A stretch of DNA of 6,454 nt, from positions 1-6,454 of the forward strand of contig JAQWBK010000084.1 in assembly GCA_028706415.1 (NCBI GenBank), read 5' to 3'. Within the stretch, counting starts at the first letter, position 1; each line of letters begins with the position of its first letter. The notes beneath the pieces are model-generated. The model was not told the origin of the DNA. It saw nothing but the letters and a program-made list of their open reading frames with translations, and did not search any database. Of this stretch, positions 1 to 6,306 are shown one piece after another. The DNA comes from Oscillospiraceae bacterium. Its GTDB lineage: Bacteria; Bacillota; Clostridia; Oscillospirales; Acutalibacteraceae. A program made the position numbers and the translations under genes.

Positions 1-425
1 ACTCACTATTGTTTAAAAATGTTCGGGAAAGGCTGGGGCTTTGTTATTATTGTGCCTCCTCCTTTGACAGGTTGGGGGGAGTTATTCTTGTGGACAGCGG
101 GGTGGATGAACAAAACGCTCAAAAGGCCAAGGAGGAAATTCTCCGGCAGCTGGATGCCGTTTGCCGAGGGGAGTTTTCACAGGAGGAAATCGAATCAGCC
201 CGCAGGAGCTTGATAAATCAATTCCGCACCTATGGGGATTTGCAGTCGTCACTTGCGAACTGGTATGTCGGGCAAAGCCTTGATAAAAAAACGGATACCC
301 CCGAGCAGGCTGCCCGGGAGCTTGAATCGGTTACGCGGGATGATATAATAAACGCCGCCCGCCAAGTCAAGTATGGCGCCGTGTATATGCTTGCCGGAGA
401 GGAGGTTGACCATGCCGAAAATTAA
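1..425 (+). CDS. yfmF: M16 peptidase-like protein YfmF, C-terminal part (5' end outside window)
   Basis: This is the C-terminal 140 or so residues of an M16 (insulinase/pitrilysin) family protein. The reading frame is open to the left edge (first full codon at 3), so the real start lies upstream and the TTG at 9 is internal. The visible part opens with FKNVRERLGLCYY, which matches the typical second-domain M16 segment where the N-V-R-E-x-x-G-L-x-Y-Y block precedes a conserved strand. An acidic helical stretch and a C-terminal helix with SVTRDDIINAARQV follow. In Firmicutes such a protein is normally the partner of YfmH (B. subtilis ymfF/ymfH), and the pair is named for association with 5-aminopentanol modification of EF-P. 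The mechanism is not evident from sequence. The HxxEH region, if any, lies outside the window, so catalytic status cannot be judged. It overlaps yfmH by 14 nt, indicating one transcription unit. Family assignment is firm; YfmF rather than another M16 member is inferred mainly from the neighbour. Confidence 0.85.
   Translation, partial: SLLFKNVRERLGLCYYCASSFDRLGGVILVDSGVDEQNAQKAKEEILRQLDAVCRGEFSQEEIESARRSLINQFRTYGDLQSSLANWYVGQSLDKKTDTPEQAARELESVTRDDIINAARQVKYGAVYMLAGEEVDHAEN
396..405 (+). promoter_or_regulatory. Ribosome binding site of yfmH
   Basis: GGAGAGGAGG lies inside the end of yfmF, 6 nt before the ATG at 412. It decides the yfmH start: the in-frame ATG at 373 has no comparable site, and translation from there would add 13 residues unlike the family N-terminus. 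Confidence 0.8.
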
Positions 426-1707
426 TGATGTATGGCAGGAAATTCGTGAGCCTCATACCGGTGACGCTTGTTTCAAGCTGGTTCACCCGACAGGGCTGAC
501 CATATTTGTCTGCCCAAAAGAGGGCTATGCTTCAAGTTATGCCATTTTCGGAACTCGATATGGTTCGATTGATACAGCGTTTTATAAAGACGGGGAGGAT
601 AAGCCCACCCGGGTTCCGGCGGGTATTGCACATTATTTGGAGCACAAGCTGTTTGAAAACGAGGATGCAGATGCATTTGAGAGATATGCCAAAACAGGAG
701 CGTCGGCCAACGCTTACACCGGATTTGACCGCACCGCCTATCTGTTTACCTGCACCGACAGGCTGGAGGCGTCACTGGAGATACTTCTTGATTTTGTTCA
801 GTCCCCCTATTTTACAAATGAAACGGTTGCCAAGGAGCAGGGCATAATAGGTCAGGAAATCCGTATGGGGGAGGATTCGCCGTCAAGACAGGTGCTGTTT
901 AACCTGCTGAGGGCGCTTTATCATAATCATCCGGTACGCATAGATATTGCGGGAACGGTGGAATCGATTGCAGAAATCACCCCCGAACTACTTTACGGAT
1001 GTTATAATACCTTTTATAATCTTAATAATATGGCCCTTGCAGTTGTGGGGAATGTCACGACGGAGCTTGTAAAAAAGGTGGCCGACCGCATCCTAAAGCA
1101 AGGTGAGGACAAGGTGGTGGAGCGCGCGGGTGTGGATGAACCGCCCGAGGTGGTCAAGCCCCATGTTGTTCAGAAAATGCCGGTATCCGCCCCTCTGTTT
1201 TATCTTGGATTTAAGGATTATTTCCCCGATGGCAAAAGCAGCCGCACCCCACAGGAGCTTATCGCTGCCGGTGTTTTGCTTGAAGTTTTGGCGGGCAGAT
1301 CCTCTCGTCTTTATAATCAGCTCATGGAGCGGGGGCTAATAAATTCCTCGTTTGATTGCGATTATTTTGATGGGCCGGGATATGGGATTTGGTTGTTCGG
1401 CGGGGAATCATCAGACCCCGATGCTGTGGCTCGGGCTATATCCGATGAGATTGCACATCTGCGTAAGGACGGCATTCCTTCGGTTGATTATCAGGCTGCT
1501 CACAAGGCTATGTACGGAAGGCAGCTTTCGGCACTTAACGATATTGAAAGCGTGGGGGATATCCTGATTTCGGATTTTTTTGCCGCACGAACCCCCTTTT
1601 CTGCCATAGATGCCGCCGCTTCGCTGAAGCCCGAAATGGTCGAGCGGCTTTTGGATAGCTGTCTTGCAGAGCATCAAATGGCACTGTCGATTGTATCCCC
1701 AATATAG
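412..1707 (+). CDS. yfmH: M16 family zinc metallopeptidase YfmH
   Basis: A 431-residue M16 peptidase, the normal length for this family. The inverted zinc motif HxxEH is intact as HYLEH (H74, E77, H78). The likely third ligand is E149 in EQGIIGQEIRM, 70 residues after H78, within the usual spacing for M16 enzymes. The segment GASANAYTGFDRTAYLF (about 96-112) is the conserved strand after the zinc helix, and a second non-catalytic M16 domain occupies roughly residues 190-431. There is no signal peptide or membrane segment, so it is probably cytosolic. It overlaps the upstream yfmF by 14 nt and has its own strong ribosome binding site; a catalytic plus non-catalytic pair is the usual M16B arrangement. 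NCBI names this family EF-P 5-aminopentanol modification-associated protein YfmH (B. subtilis ymfH). The physiological substrate is not shown by the sequence. Other processing-peptidase roles remain possible, but the zinc peptidase call is firm. Confidence 0.9.
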   Translation: MPKINDVWQEIREPHTGDACFKLVHPTGLTIFVCPKEGYASSYAIFGTRYGSIDTAFYKDGEDKPTRVPAGIAHYLEHKLFENEDADAFERYAKTGASANAYTGFDRTAYLFTCTDRLEASLEILLDFVQSPYFTNETVAKEQGIIGQEIRMGEDSPSRQVLFNLLRALYHNHPVRIDIAGTVESIAEITPELLYGCYNTFYNLNNMALAVVGNVTTELVKKVADRILKQGEDKVVERAGVDEPPEVVKPHVVQKMPVSAPLFYLGFKDYFPDGKSSRTPQELIAAGVLLEVLAGRSSRLYNQLMERGLINSSFDCDYFDGPGYGIWLFGGESSDPDAVARAISDEIAHLRKDGIPSVDYQAAHKAMYGRQLSALNDIESVGDILISDFFAARTPFSAIDAAASLKPEMVERLLDSCLAEHQMALSIVSPI

Positions 1708-1714
1708 TACAAAA

Positions 1715-1761
1715 CGCGAGACGGATATGAAAATCCGCCCCGCGATATATACATATTTTTT
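1715..1761 (+). terminator. Possible weak terminator after yfmH
   Basis: An imperfect 12-pair stem (left arm 1715-1726 starting CGCGAGACGG, right arm 1733-1744 ending CCGCCCCGCG, two A-C mismatches) encloses a 6-nt loop. Six T residues lie at 1756-1761, but 11 nt separate the stem from the T tract, so it is not a textbook intrinsic terminator. It sits in the only sizeable gap of the plus-strand genes (1708-1803) and may separate the yfm pair from lgt-folD. I see no convincing promoter for lgt in the same gap. Confidence 0.35.
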
Positions 1762-1803
1762 ATCAGTGACATTAGTTTACATATGAAAGGACGTTGACCC
1801 GGC

Positions 1804-2859
1804 ATGAAAAGCTATATTGAATTTCCGGCACTAAACCTCAAGTTTGGTATTTCGGACACCATTGTACAATTTAAGATTTTTGGAGTAGATATTGCGCTGA
1901 GATGGTACGGCCTGCTTATCGCATTAGGCTTTTTGCTCGCTGTAATTTATGCGTTGCGCCGTGCCCGCGAGCTTGATGTCGACCCCGACCGCCTGATTGA
2001 TATTACGCTGGTTTCGGCAATCTTCGCCTTTATCGGAGCAAGGCTTTACTATGTTTTGTTTTCAGCAGAGGCCGCGATGTATTTTGATGATCCCCTCAGC
2101 ATTTTCAAGATTTGGGAGGGCGGGCTTGCAATATATGGAGGTATCATCTTTGCCTTTATAACTGCAATATGGATGTGCAGGGTGCGCAAGGTGAACACCT
2201 TGGCGGTGTTTGACATAGGCGCGCTGGGCTTTCTTATCGGGCAGGGTATCGGACGGTGGGGTAATTTTGCAAATCAAGAAGCGTTTGGCTCCAACACCGA
2301 CCTGCCTTGGGGAATGACAGGCTCATTGATTCGGCAAGGGCTTAATAGCTCGGTTAGGTTTGACCCCTCCAAGTCGGTTCATCCCACCTTCCTTTATGAA
2401 TCGCTGTGGTGCATTCTTGGCTTTGTTATTCTTCATCTTATTTCTAAAAAAGCGTACAAATTTAAAGGACAAATCTTCTCATTATATATTGTATGGTATG
2501 GTTTCGGCCGTTTCTTAATCGAATGGCTGCGTACCGACAGCCTGATGCTTGGCCAAACCATGCGGGTTTCGCAGGTGGTGGCGGCGGTATCTGTTTTGGG
2601 TGGTATTGCCCTATATTTCATACTCAGGACGCGGCATAATTCACTGCCGATTGACCTGTTTGAGGAGCAGACGGCCGAGGTAACAATCCCTGTTACCCAA
2701 GATGAATTGCCCGAATCTGAGGCTGAAACAGAGGATGAAGATGAATCGGTTGCACAGGAACTCCCCCAAACCGATGAAGCTGTGGATGATACAGATGCCC
2801 AGGATTCAAAAGAGGCTTCATCTGAAGATGAAGCTACAGCCGACCCGACCGAACAATAA
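1804..2859 (+). CDS. lgt: Prolipoprotein diacylglyceryl transferase (Lgt) with acidic C-terminal tail
   Basis: Lgt transfers diacylglycerol from phosphatidylglycerol to the lipobox cysteine of prolipoproteins, the first step of lipoprotein maturation in the cytoplasmic membrane. The Lgt signature is present as GIGRWGNFANQEAFG (148-162; R151, N154 and E159 correspond to essential E. coli residues by my alignment from memory). Further family blocks are RWYGL (33-37), IWEGGLAIYGG (103-113), HPTFLYESLW (193-202) and GRFLIEWLRTD (235-245). About seven hydrophobic segments are visible. Residue Y111 sits where E. coli has the important H103; I believe this variant occurs in Firmicutes. The core ends near residue 278, and residues 279-351 form a low-complexity tail with 27 Asp/Glu and a single Lys, which most Lgt proteins lack. 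The start ATG follows AAAGGA (1786-1791) with a longish 12-nt spacer. folD begins 14 nt downstream, so co-transcription is likely. Confidence 0.96.
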   Translation: MKSYIEFPALNLKFGISDTIVQFKIFGVDIALRWYGLLIALGFLLAVIYALRRARELDVDPDRLIDITLVSAIFAFIGARLYYVLFSAEAAMYFDDPLSIFKIWEGGLAIYGGIIFAFITAIWMCRVRKVNTLAVFDIGALGFLIGQGIGRWGNFANQEAFGSNTDLPWGMTGSLIRQGLNSSVRFDPSKSVHPTFLYESLWCILGFVILHLISKKAYKFKGQIFSLYIVWYGFGRFLIEWLRTDSLMLGQTMRVSQVVAAVSVLGGIALYFILRTRHNSLPIDLFEEQTAEVTIPVTQDELPESEAETEDEDESVAQELPQTDEAVDDTDAQDSKEASSEDEATADPTEQ

Positions 2860-2873
2860 TAAAGGAGACTCGT

Positions 2874-3734
2874 ATGGCAATATTACTTGACGGAAAGATC
2901 ATATCAGCCCGTGTTAAAAGCGAGGTTGCCCAAGAGGTGACCCGTCTTAAAGCCAAAGGAATTATCCCGGGGCTGGCGGTCATCATTATAGGTGACGATC
3001 CGGCTTCGCGAACATATGTAAACAACAAAAAAAAGGTCTGTGCCGAGGCGGGGGTCTATTCGGAGGAGATTGCTCTACCTGCAGATACGCCGCAGGATCA
3101 GCTGATTTCCCTTATCGTAAGCCTTAACAACCGCAGCGATATTAACGGCATTCTATGTCAGCTGCCCCTGCCCCCTCATATTGACGACAAGGCGGTGATT
3201 GCCGCCATCTCATCGGCAAAGGATGTGGATGCATTTCATGCCGTCAATGTGGGTCATGTTATGATTGGCGATTATACCTTTTTGCCCTGTACCCCTGCCG
3301 GGGTTATGGAGATGATCCATAGTGCCGGGGTTACGGTAGAGGGTAAGAACTGTGTGGTAATCGGCCGCAGCAATATTGTGGGCAAGCCCATGGCCATGAT
3401 GCTGCTGCACGAAAACGGAACGGTTACCATCTGCCATTCCAAAACAAAGAATATAAAAGAGATTTGTAAAAATGCAGATATTCTGGTGGCGGCCGTAGGT
3501 ATTGCAAAATTTGTAACCCCCGACATGGTAAAATCGGGGGCTGTGGTGATTGATGTTGGTATGAATCGCGATGAAAACAACAAGCTTTGCGGGGATGTGG
3601 ATACTGCGGCAGTGGGTGAGGTGGCCGGTTATATCTCACCCGTACCCGGTGGGGTGGGGCTTATGACCACCGCCATGCTGCTTAAAAATACCGTAACAGC
3701 CGCAAAAATGCAGAATGCATTTATTGAAGATTAA
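2874..3734 (+). CDS. folD: Bifunctional methylene-THF dehydrogenase / methenyl-THF cyclohydrolase FolD
   Basis: FolD oxidises 5,10-methylene-THF to methenyl-THF with NAD(P)+ and hydrolyses methenyl-THF to 10-formyl-THF in the cytosol. At 286 residues it has normal length. Visible landmarks are the YVNNKKK catalytic segment (48-54, with K52 in the position of the catalytic Lys), GILCQLPLP (92-100, Q96), KDVDAFHAVNVG (116-127, D119), PCTPAGVMEM (138-147), the Rossmann segment VVIGRSNIVGKPMA (161-174) and VIDVGMN (225-231). The C-terminal signature reads PVPGGVGLMT (256-265); the family almost always has Pro where L263 stands. AAAGGAGA at 2861-2868 precedes the ATG by 5 nt, and lgt ends 14 nt upstream, so the two are probably co-transcribed. 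The stop lies 8 nt from the stop of the opposing PPTase gene. Function is secure; the effect of the Leu substitution is unknown. Confidence 0.97.
   Translation: MAILLDGKIISARVKSEVAQEVTRLKAKGIIPGLAVIIIGDDPASRTYVNNKKKVCAEAGVYSEEIALPADTPQDQLISLIVSLNNRSDINGILCQLPLPPHIDDKAVIAAISSAKDVDAFHAVNVGHVMIGDYTFLPCTPAGVMEMIHSAGVTVEGKNCVVIGRSNIVGKPMAMMLLHENGTVTICHSKTKNIKEICKNADILVAAVGIAKFVTPDMVKSGAVVIDVGMNRDENNKLCGDVDTAAVGEVAGYISPVPGGVGLMTTAMLLKNTVTAAKMQNAFIED
3704..3722 (-). terminator. Weak hairpin that could end the fhs-PPTase transcript
   Basis: Read on the minus strand, AAATGCA-TTC-TGCATTT is a perfect 7-bp stem with a 3-nt loop running into five T residues, 21 nt past the PPTase stop. The stem has only three G-C or C-G pairs and lies inside the 3' end of folD. 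It is the best terminator-like site in the convergent junction, but it is weak and may be fortuitous. Confidence 0.2.
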
Positions 3735-3742
3735 TACTAAGA

Positions 3743-4429
3743 TTATATTCCAACCGATACCGCAAGGAAGGCATCCGGCGGCAGCCGGTATACCGTGGTT
3801 TTAACGGGGCCACTGTCTATAATGCAGGTGTCGTCCGGGGTTATGCAAAAGGAGGAGAGCGGGAGCGAAAGTCCTTTTCCGCACAGCTTGAGCACACTCT
3901 CTTTGCATGCCCATAGCCTGCAAAACTCGGATGCATATTGGCCCTCAGGTAATCCCCTTAGCCGTTCAAGCTCAAGGGGATGAAAACGGGATGAAATTCT
4001 TTCTAGACGGCTTGTCGAAATTTCGGGTATGCGCTGAATATCAATGCCCACCGGCGTATCGCTTATCGCCGCCCCAATCAGCCCTTCGCTATGGGAAATG
4101 TTGATATGATAATGTTTACCGTTAATCTGAACTCCATCCGGAAACGGCTTGCCCTGCCCGCCTATGGGCCATCCCAAACGGGCGGCAAGCCGAGTGACTT
4201 CAACCTGTAATTCTAAAAGGCTGTCCGGTTCGGGATAAACGAGCCGGTCGTAAGGCCGGCCTTTTATCAAAGCATAATAGACAAGATATGCCCCAACTAC
4301 ACCCGCCGTCCTGTCCGACGGCTGTTTTAGACGGTCGGTCTGCTCCCGCCTTTGTTCGGGCAGGGCAGACGCCATTAATTCGGTTATTTTCTCGTACCCT
4401 TCCGAAGCGTTAACAATATATATGCTCAT
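3743..4429 (-). CDS. Sfp-type 4'-phosphopantetheinyl transferase
   Basis: A 228-residue PPTase that would move the 4'-phosphopantetheine arm of coenzyme A onto a conserved serine of carrier proteins (acyl, peptidyl or aryl carrier domains). The diagnostic motifs are in order: HINISHSEG (108-116, H113), VGIDIQ (127-132, Mg-binding D130) and WACKES (173-178, E177). B. subtilis Sfp has Glu at the place of Q132 and a W/KEA motif, whereas EntD-like enzymes have F/KES, so this protein mixes both patterns. Length matches the Sfp class and is about twice that of AcpS. Its ATG directly follows the fhs TAA with no intervening base, and no clear Shine-Dalgarno precedes it, which points to translational coupling with fhs. 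No carrier-protein, NRPS or PKS gene is visible here, so its target is unknown; it may serve fatty-acid ACP or a distant secondary-metabolite cluster. Fold and enzyme class are secure. Confidence 0.92.
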   Translation of the reverse strand: MSIYIVNASEGYEKITELMASALPEQRREQTDRLKQPSDRTAGVVGAYLVYYALIKGRPYDRLVYPEPDSLLELQVEVTRLAARLGWPIGGQGKPFPDGVQINGKHYHINISHSEGLIGAAISDTPVGIDIQRIPEISTSRLERISSRFHPLELERLRGLPEGQYASEFCRLWACKESVLKLCGKGLSLPLSSFCITPDDTCIIDSGPVKTTVYRLPPDAFLAVSVGI

Positions 4430-6103
4430 TTAAAATAGACCGGTTATACGCCCGTCGGCATCCACATCAATATTCTGAGCGGCGGGGACTTTGGGAAGAC
4501 CGGGCATGGTCATAATATCGCCGGTGAGTGCCACAACAAAGCCTGCCCCGGCAGACAGCCTGATGTTTTTAACCGTTATGCGAAAGCCGGTAGGTCTGCC
4601 GGTAAGGGAAGGATTGTCCGACAGTGAATACTGGGTTTTTGCTATGCATACAGGCAGATTTCCATATCCCATCGCGGTCAGGTTTTTTATTTCCTTGGCC
4701 GCCGAGGGCAGCAGGTCAACGCCGTCTGCACCGTAAATCTCCCGTGCAATCGTTTCGATTTTTTCATCAATTGGCATTTCATCTTTATAAATCATGCGGA
4801 AATTGTTTGGCTGTCCGGCAATCTGTATAACCTCACCCGCAAGCTCGATTCCACCCTCGCCTCCTTTGCCCCAAACCTCTGACAGGGCTACATTCACGCC
4901 CAATTCCGCACAGCGGCGGCGGACAAGCTCAAGCTCTGCCTCGGTATCGTCGGGGAAGCGGTTGATGGCAACAACGGCGGGTAGGCCGTATTTTACTGTT
5001 ATATTTTCAATATGCTTAATAAGGTTGGGCAGCCCAATATCAAGGGCGGACAGGTTCTCATTAGAAAGATTTGCCTTTTCAACCCCGCCATGAGATTTTA
5101 GAGCGCGAACGGTGGCAACAATAACCACCGCATCGGGGGTTAATCCGGCCTTGCGGCATTTAATGTCGAGGAACTTTTCCGCCCCGAGATCCCCGCCAAA
5201 TCCGGCTTCGGTTATAACATAATCCCCCAGCTTGAGCGCCAGCTTGGTGGCAACTATACTGTTGCAGCCGTGTGCGATATTGGCGAAGGGCCCGCCGTGG
5301 ATTAGCGCGGGGTTATGCTCCAGAGTTTGCACAAGGTTGGGTTTCATGGCATCCTTCAGCAGGGCGGTCAATGCCCCCTCTGCCTTGAGCTGTCGGCAGG
5401 TGACCGGCTTTTCATCCCGGGTATATCCCACAACGATACGCGCAAGATTTTCCTTTAAATCCATAAGGTCGTTTGACAGACAGAGAATGGCCATGATTTC
5501 TGAGGCGACCGTTATATCATACCCGTCCTCCCGCGGGACCCCATGTGCCCGACCGCCAAGCCCGTCGGTAATGCGGCGGAGCTGACGGTCATTCATATCC
5601 ACACATCTTTTCCATGTTATCCGGCGGGTATCTATATCCAGCTGATTGCCGTGATGAATATGGTTGTCCAGCATGGCGGCAAGCAGGTTGTTGGCCGCCC
5701 CAATGGCATGCATATCACCGGTGAAATGAAGATTTATATCCTCCATGGGAATCACCTGTGCAAAGCCCCCGCCCGCAGCCCCGCCCTTTATCCCGAAAAC
5801 AGGGCCGAGAGACGGTTCACGAAGGGCAAGCACCGCCTTTTTCCCAAGGCGATTAAGTGCATCCCCCAGCCCGATGGTGGTGGTGGTTTTTCCCTCTCCT
5901 GCCGGGGTGGGCGTTATGGCAGTCACCAAAACAAGCTTGCCATCAGGCATGTCCTTAAAACGGTCAAGCACCGACAGGTGCACCTTTGCCTTGTCGTTCC
6001 CGTATAAATCAATTTCCTGTCTTGTCAGCCCCATTTCGGCGGCAATTTCCTCGATATAACGAGGATCAACGCTCTGGGCTATTTCGATATCCGACCGCAT
6101 CAT
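4430..6103 (-). CDS. fhs: Formate-tetrahydrofolate ligase (10-formyl-THF synthetase)
   Basis: Fhs condenses formate with THF at the expense of ATP to give 10-formyl-THF, feeding purine and formyl-Met synthesis or the methyl branch of acetogenesis. With the start used here it has 557 residues, the family length. The N-terminus SDIEIAQSVDPRYIEEIA is typical. The P-loop TPAGEGKTT lies at about 66-74, followed by LREPSLGPVFGIKGGAAGG (about 94-112), VIPMEDINLHFTGDMHAI (about 117-134) and EAGFGGDLGAEKFLDIKC in the middle. The frame is open upstream to an ATG at 6226, but those 41 codons read through the inverted-repeat element and do not resemble the family. The ATG at 6103 sits 11 nt from GAAGGA; the adjacent ATG at 6100 would give 556 residues and is equally possible. 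The stop abuts the PPTase start. Its substrate pathway links it directly to FolD on the opposite strand. Confidence 0.96.
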   Translation of the reverse strand: MMRSDIEIAQSVDPRYIEEIAAEMGLTRQEIDLYGNDKAKVHLSVLDRFKDMPDGKLVLVTAITPTPAGEGKTTTTIGLGDALNRLGKKAVLALREPSLGPVFGIKGGAAGGGFAQVIPMEDINLHFTGDMHAIGAANNLLAAMLDNHIHHGNQLDIDTRRITWKRCVDMNDRQLRRITDGLGGRAHGVPREDGYDITVASEIMAILCLSNDLMDLKENLARIVVGYTRDEKPVTCRQLKAEGALTALLKDAMKPNLVQTLEHNPALIHGGPFANIAHGCNSIVATKLALKLGDYVITEAGFGGDLGAEKFLDIKCRKAGLTPDAVVIVATVRALKSHGGVEKANLSNENLSALDIGLPNLIKHIENITVKYGLPAVVAINRFPDDTEAELELVRRRCAELGVNVALSEVWGKGGEGGIELAGEVIQIAGQPNNFRMIYKDEMPIDEKIETIAREIYGADGVDLLPSAAKEIKNLTAMGYGNLPVCIAKTQYSLSDNPSLTGRPTGFRITVKNIRLSAGAGFVVALTGDIMTMPGLPKVPAAQNIDVDADGRITGLF

Positions 6104-6114
6104 CAGCAAATCAG

Positions 6115-6120
6115 TCCTTC
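6115..6120 (-). promoter_or_regulatory. Ribosome binding site of fhs
   Basis: GAAGGA on the minus strand lies 11 nt before the ATG at 6103 and 14 nt before the ATG at 6100. It supports a start at one of these tandem ATGs rather than the upstream ATG at 6226. It lies outside the inverted-repeat element, so closing of that hairpin would leave it free. Confidence 0.65.
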
Positions 6121-6142
6121 TTTTTATATGTAAAAATATATT

Positions 6143-6299
6143 GGTCACCTCTAAAAACCCCTTCCGGCGTCTTCCGGCAGAATTTCCGCCGGACTGCGTC
6201 AAACCTCCTCGTAATGCGGAAAGCATTGCTTCGTCGGCTTTCCTTGCCCGACAAAAATTCTGCTCGGAATCCGTTCAAAACAGGTTTTTAGAGGTGACC
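6143..6299. repeat. 157-bp MITE-like element with perfect 17-bp terminal inverted repeats
   Basis: The left end ggtcacctctaaaaacc (6143-6159) is exactly repeated in inverted orientation as ggtttttagaggtgacc (6283-6299). The tetranucleotide TATT stands immediately outside both ends (6139-6142 and 6300-6303), which could be a target-site duplication, although the flanks are AT-rich and a 4-bp match is weak evidence. The interior is more G+C-rich than the flanks and contains a second inverted pair and repeated CCGGAAG/CCGGCGG-like words. It encodes no protein of its own. Its size, ends and intergenic position fit a non-autonomous miniature element or a palindromic intergenic repeat family; copies elsewhere in the genome would decide. 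It lies entirely between the predicted fhs promoter and the fhs ribosome binding site. Confidence 0.75.
6172..6269 (-). other. Nested inner stem of the fhs leader element
   Basis: Inside the element, ttccg followed by gcagaattt (6172-6185, plus strand) pairs with aaattctgc (6255-6263) and cggaa (6265-6269), leaving one bulged base at 6264. This gives 14 pairs in line with the outer 17-bp stem, separated from it by an internal loop of about 12 x 13 nt. Within the inner stem, short hairpins are possible, for example aatgc/gcatt around 6213-6227 and gtcgg/ccgac near 6234-6252. As RNA read from the minus strand this would form a long branched rod. No known riboswitch class was recognised. Confidence 0.45.
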
Positions 6300-6306
6300 T
6301 ATTATA

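Noticed and set aside
9..425. Complete small protein starting at TTG 9
   Set aside because: The same frame is open through the left edge, and the protein begins in the middle of an M16 domain, so it is the tail of a longer gene.
3764..3797. ATACCG...CGGTAT inverted pair as a terminator for folD
   Set aside because: It lies within the PPTase coding region, has a long loop and no following T tract in the folD direction.
5543..6007. 154-residue plus-strand open frame
   Set aside because: It lies wholly antisense to the conserved P-loop and substrate-binding part of fhs, with no plausible ribosome binding site or recognisable protein. It is a shadow of fhs.
6204..6210. GAGGAGG on the minus strand inside the element, a perfect Shine-Dalgarno-like heptamer
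   Set aside because: No start codon lies 5-10 nt downstream in a frame giving a credible peptide. The word is part of the element interior.
6104..6226. N-terminal extension of Fhs by 41 residues from an ATG at 6226
   Set aside because: The extension reads through the inverted-repeat element, has no family resemblance, and would exceed the usual 556-557 residues. A ribosome binding site precedes the ATG at 6103/6100 instead.
6104..6300. THF or ZTP (pfl) riboswitch in the fhs leader
   Set aside because: Both classes regulate folate genes and were looked for, but the conserved core words I remember (for example the CCGCCUGGGC segment of ZTP riboswitches) are absent. The leader is dominated by the inverted repeat.
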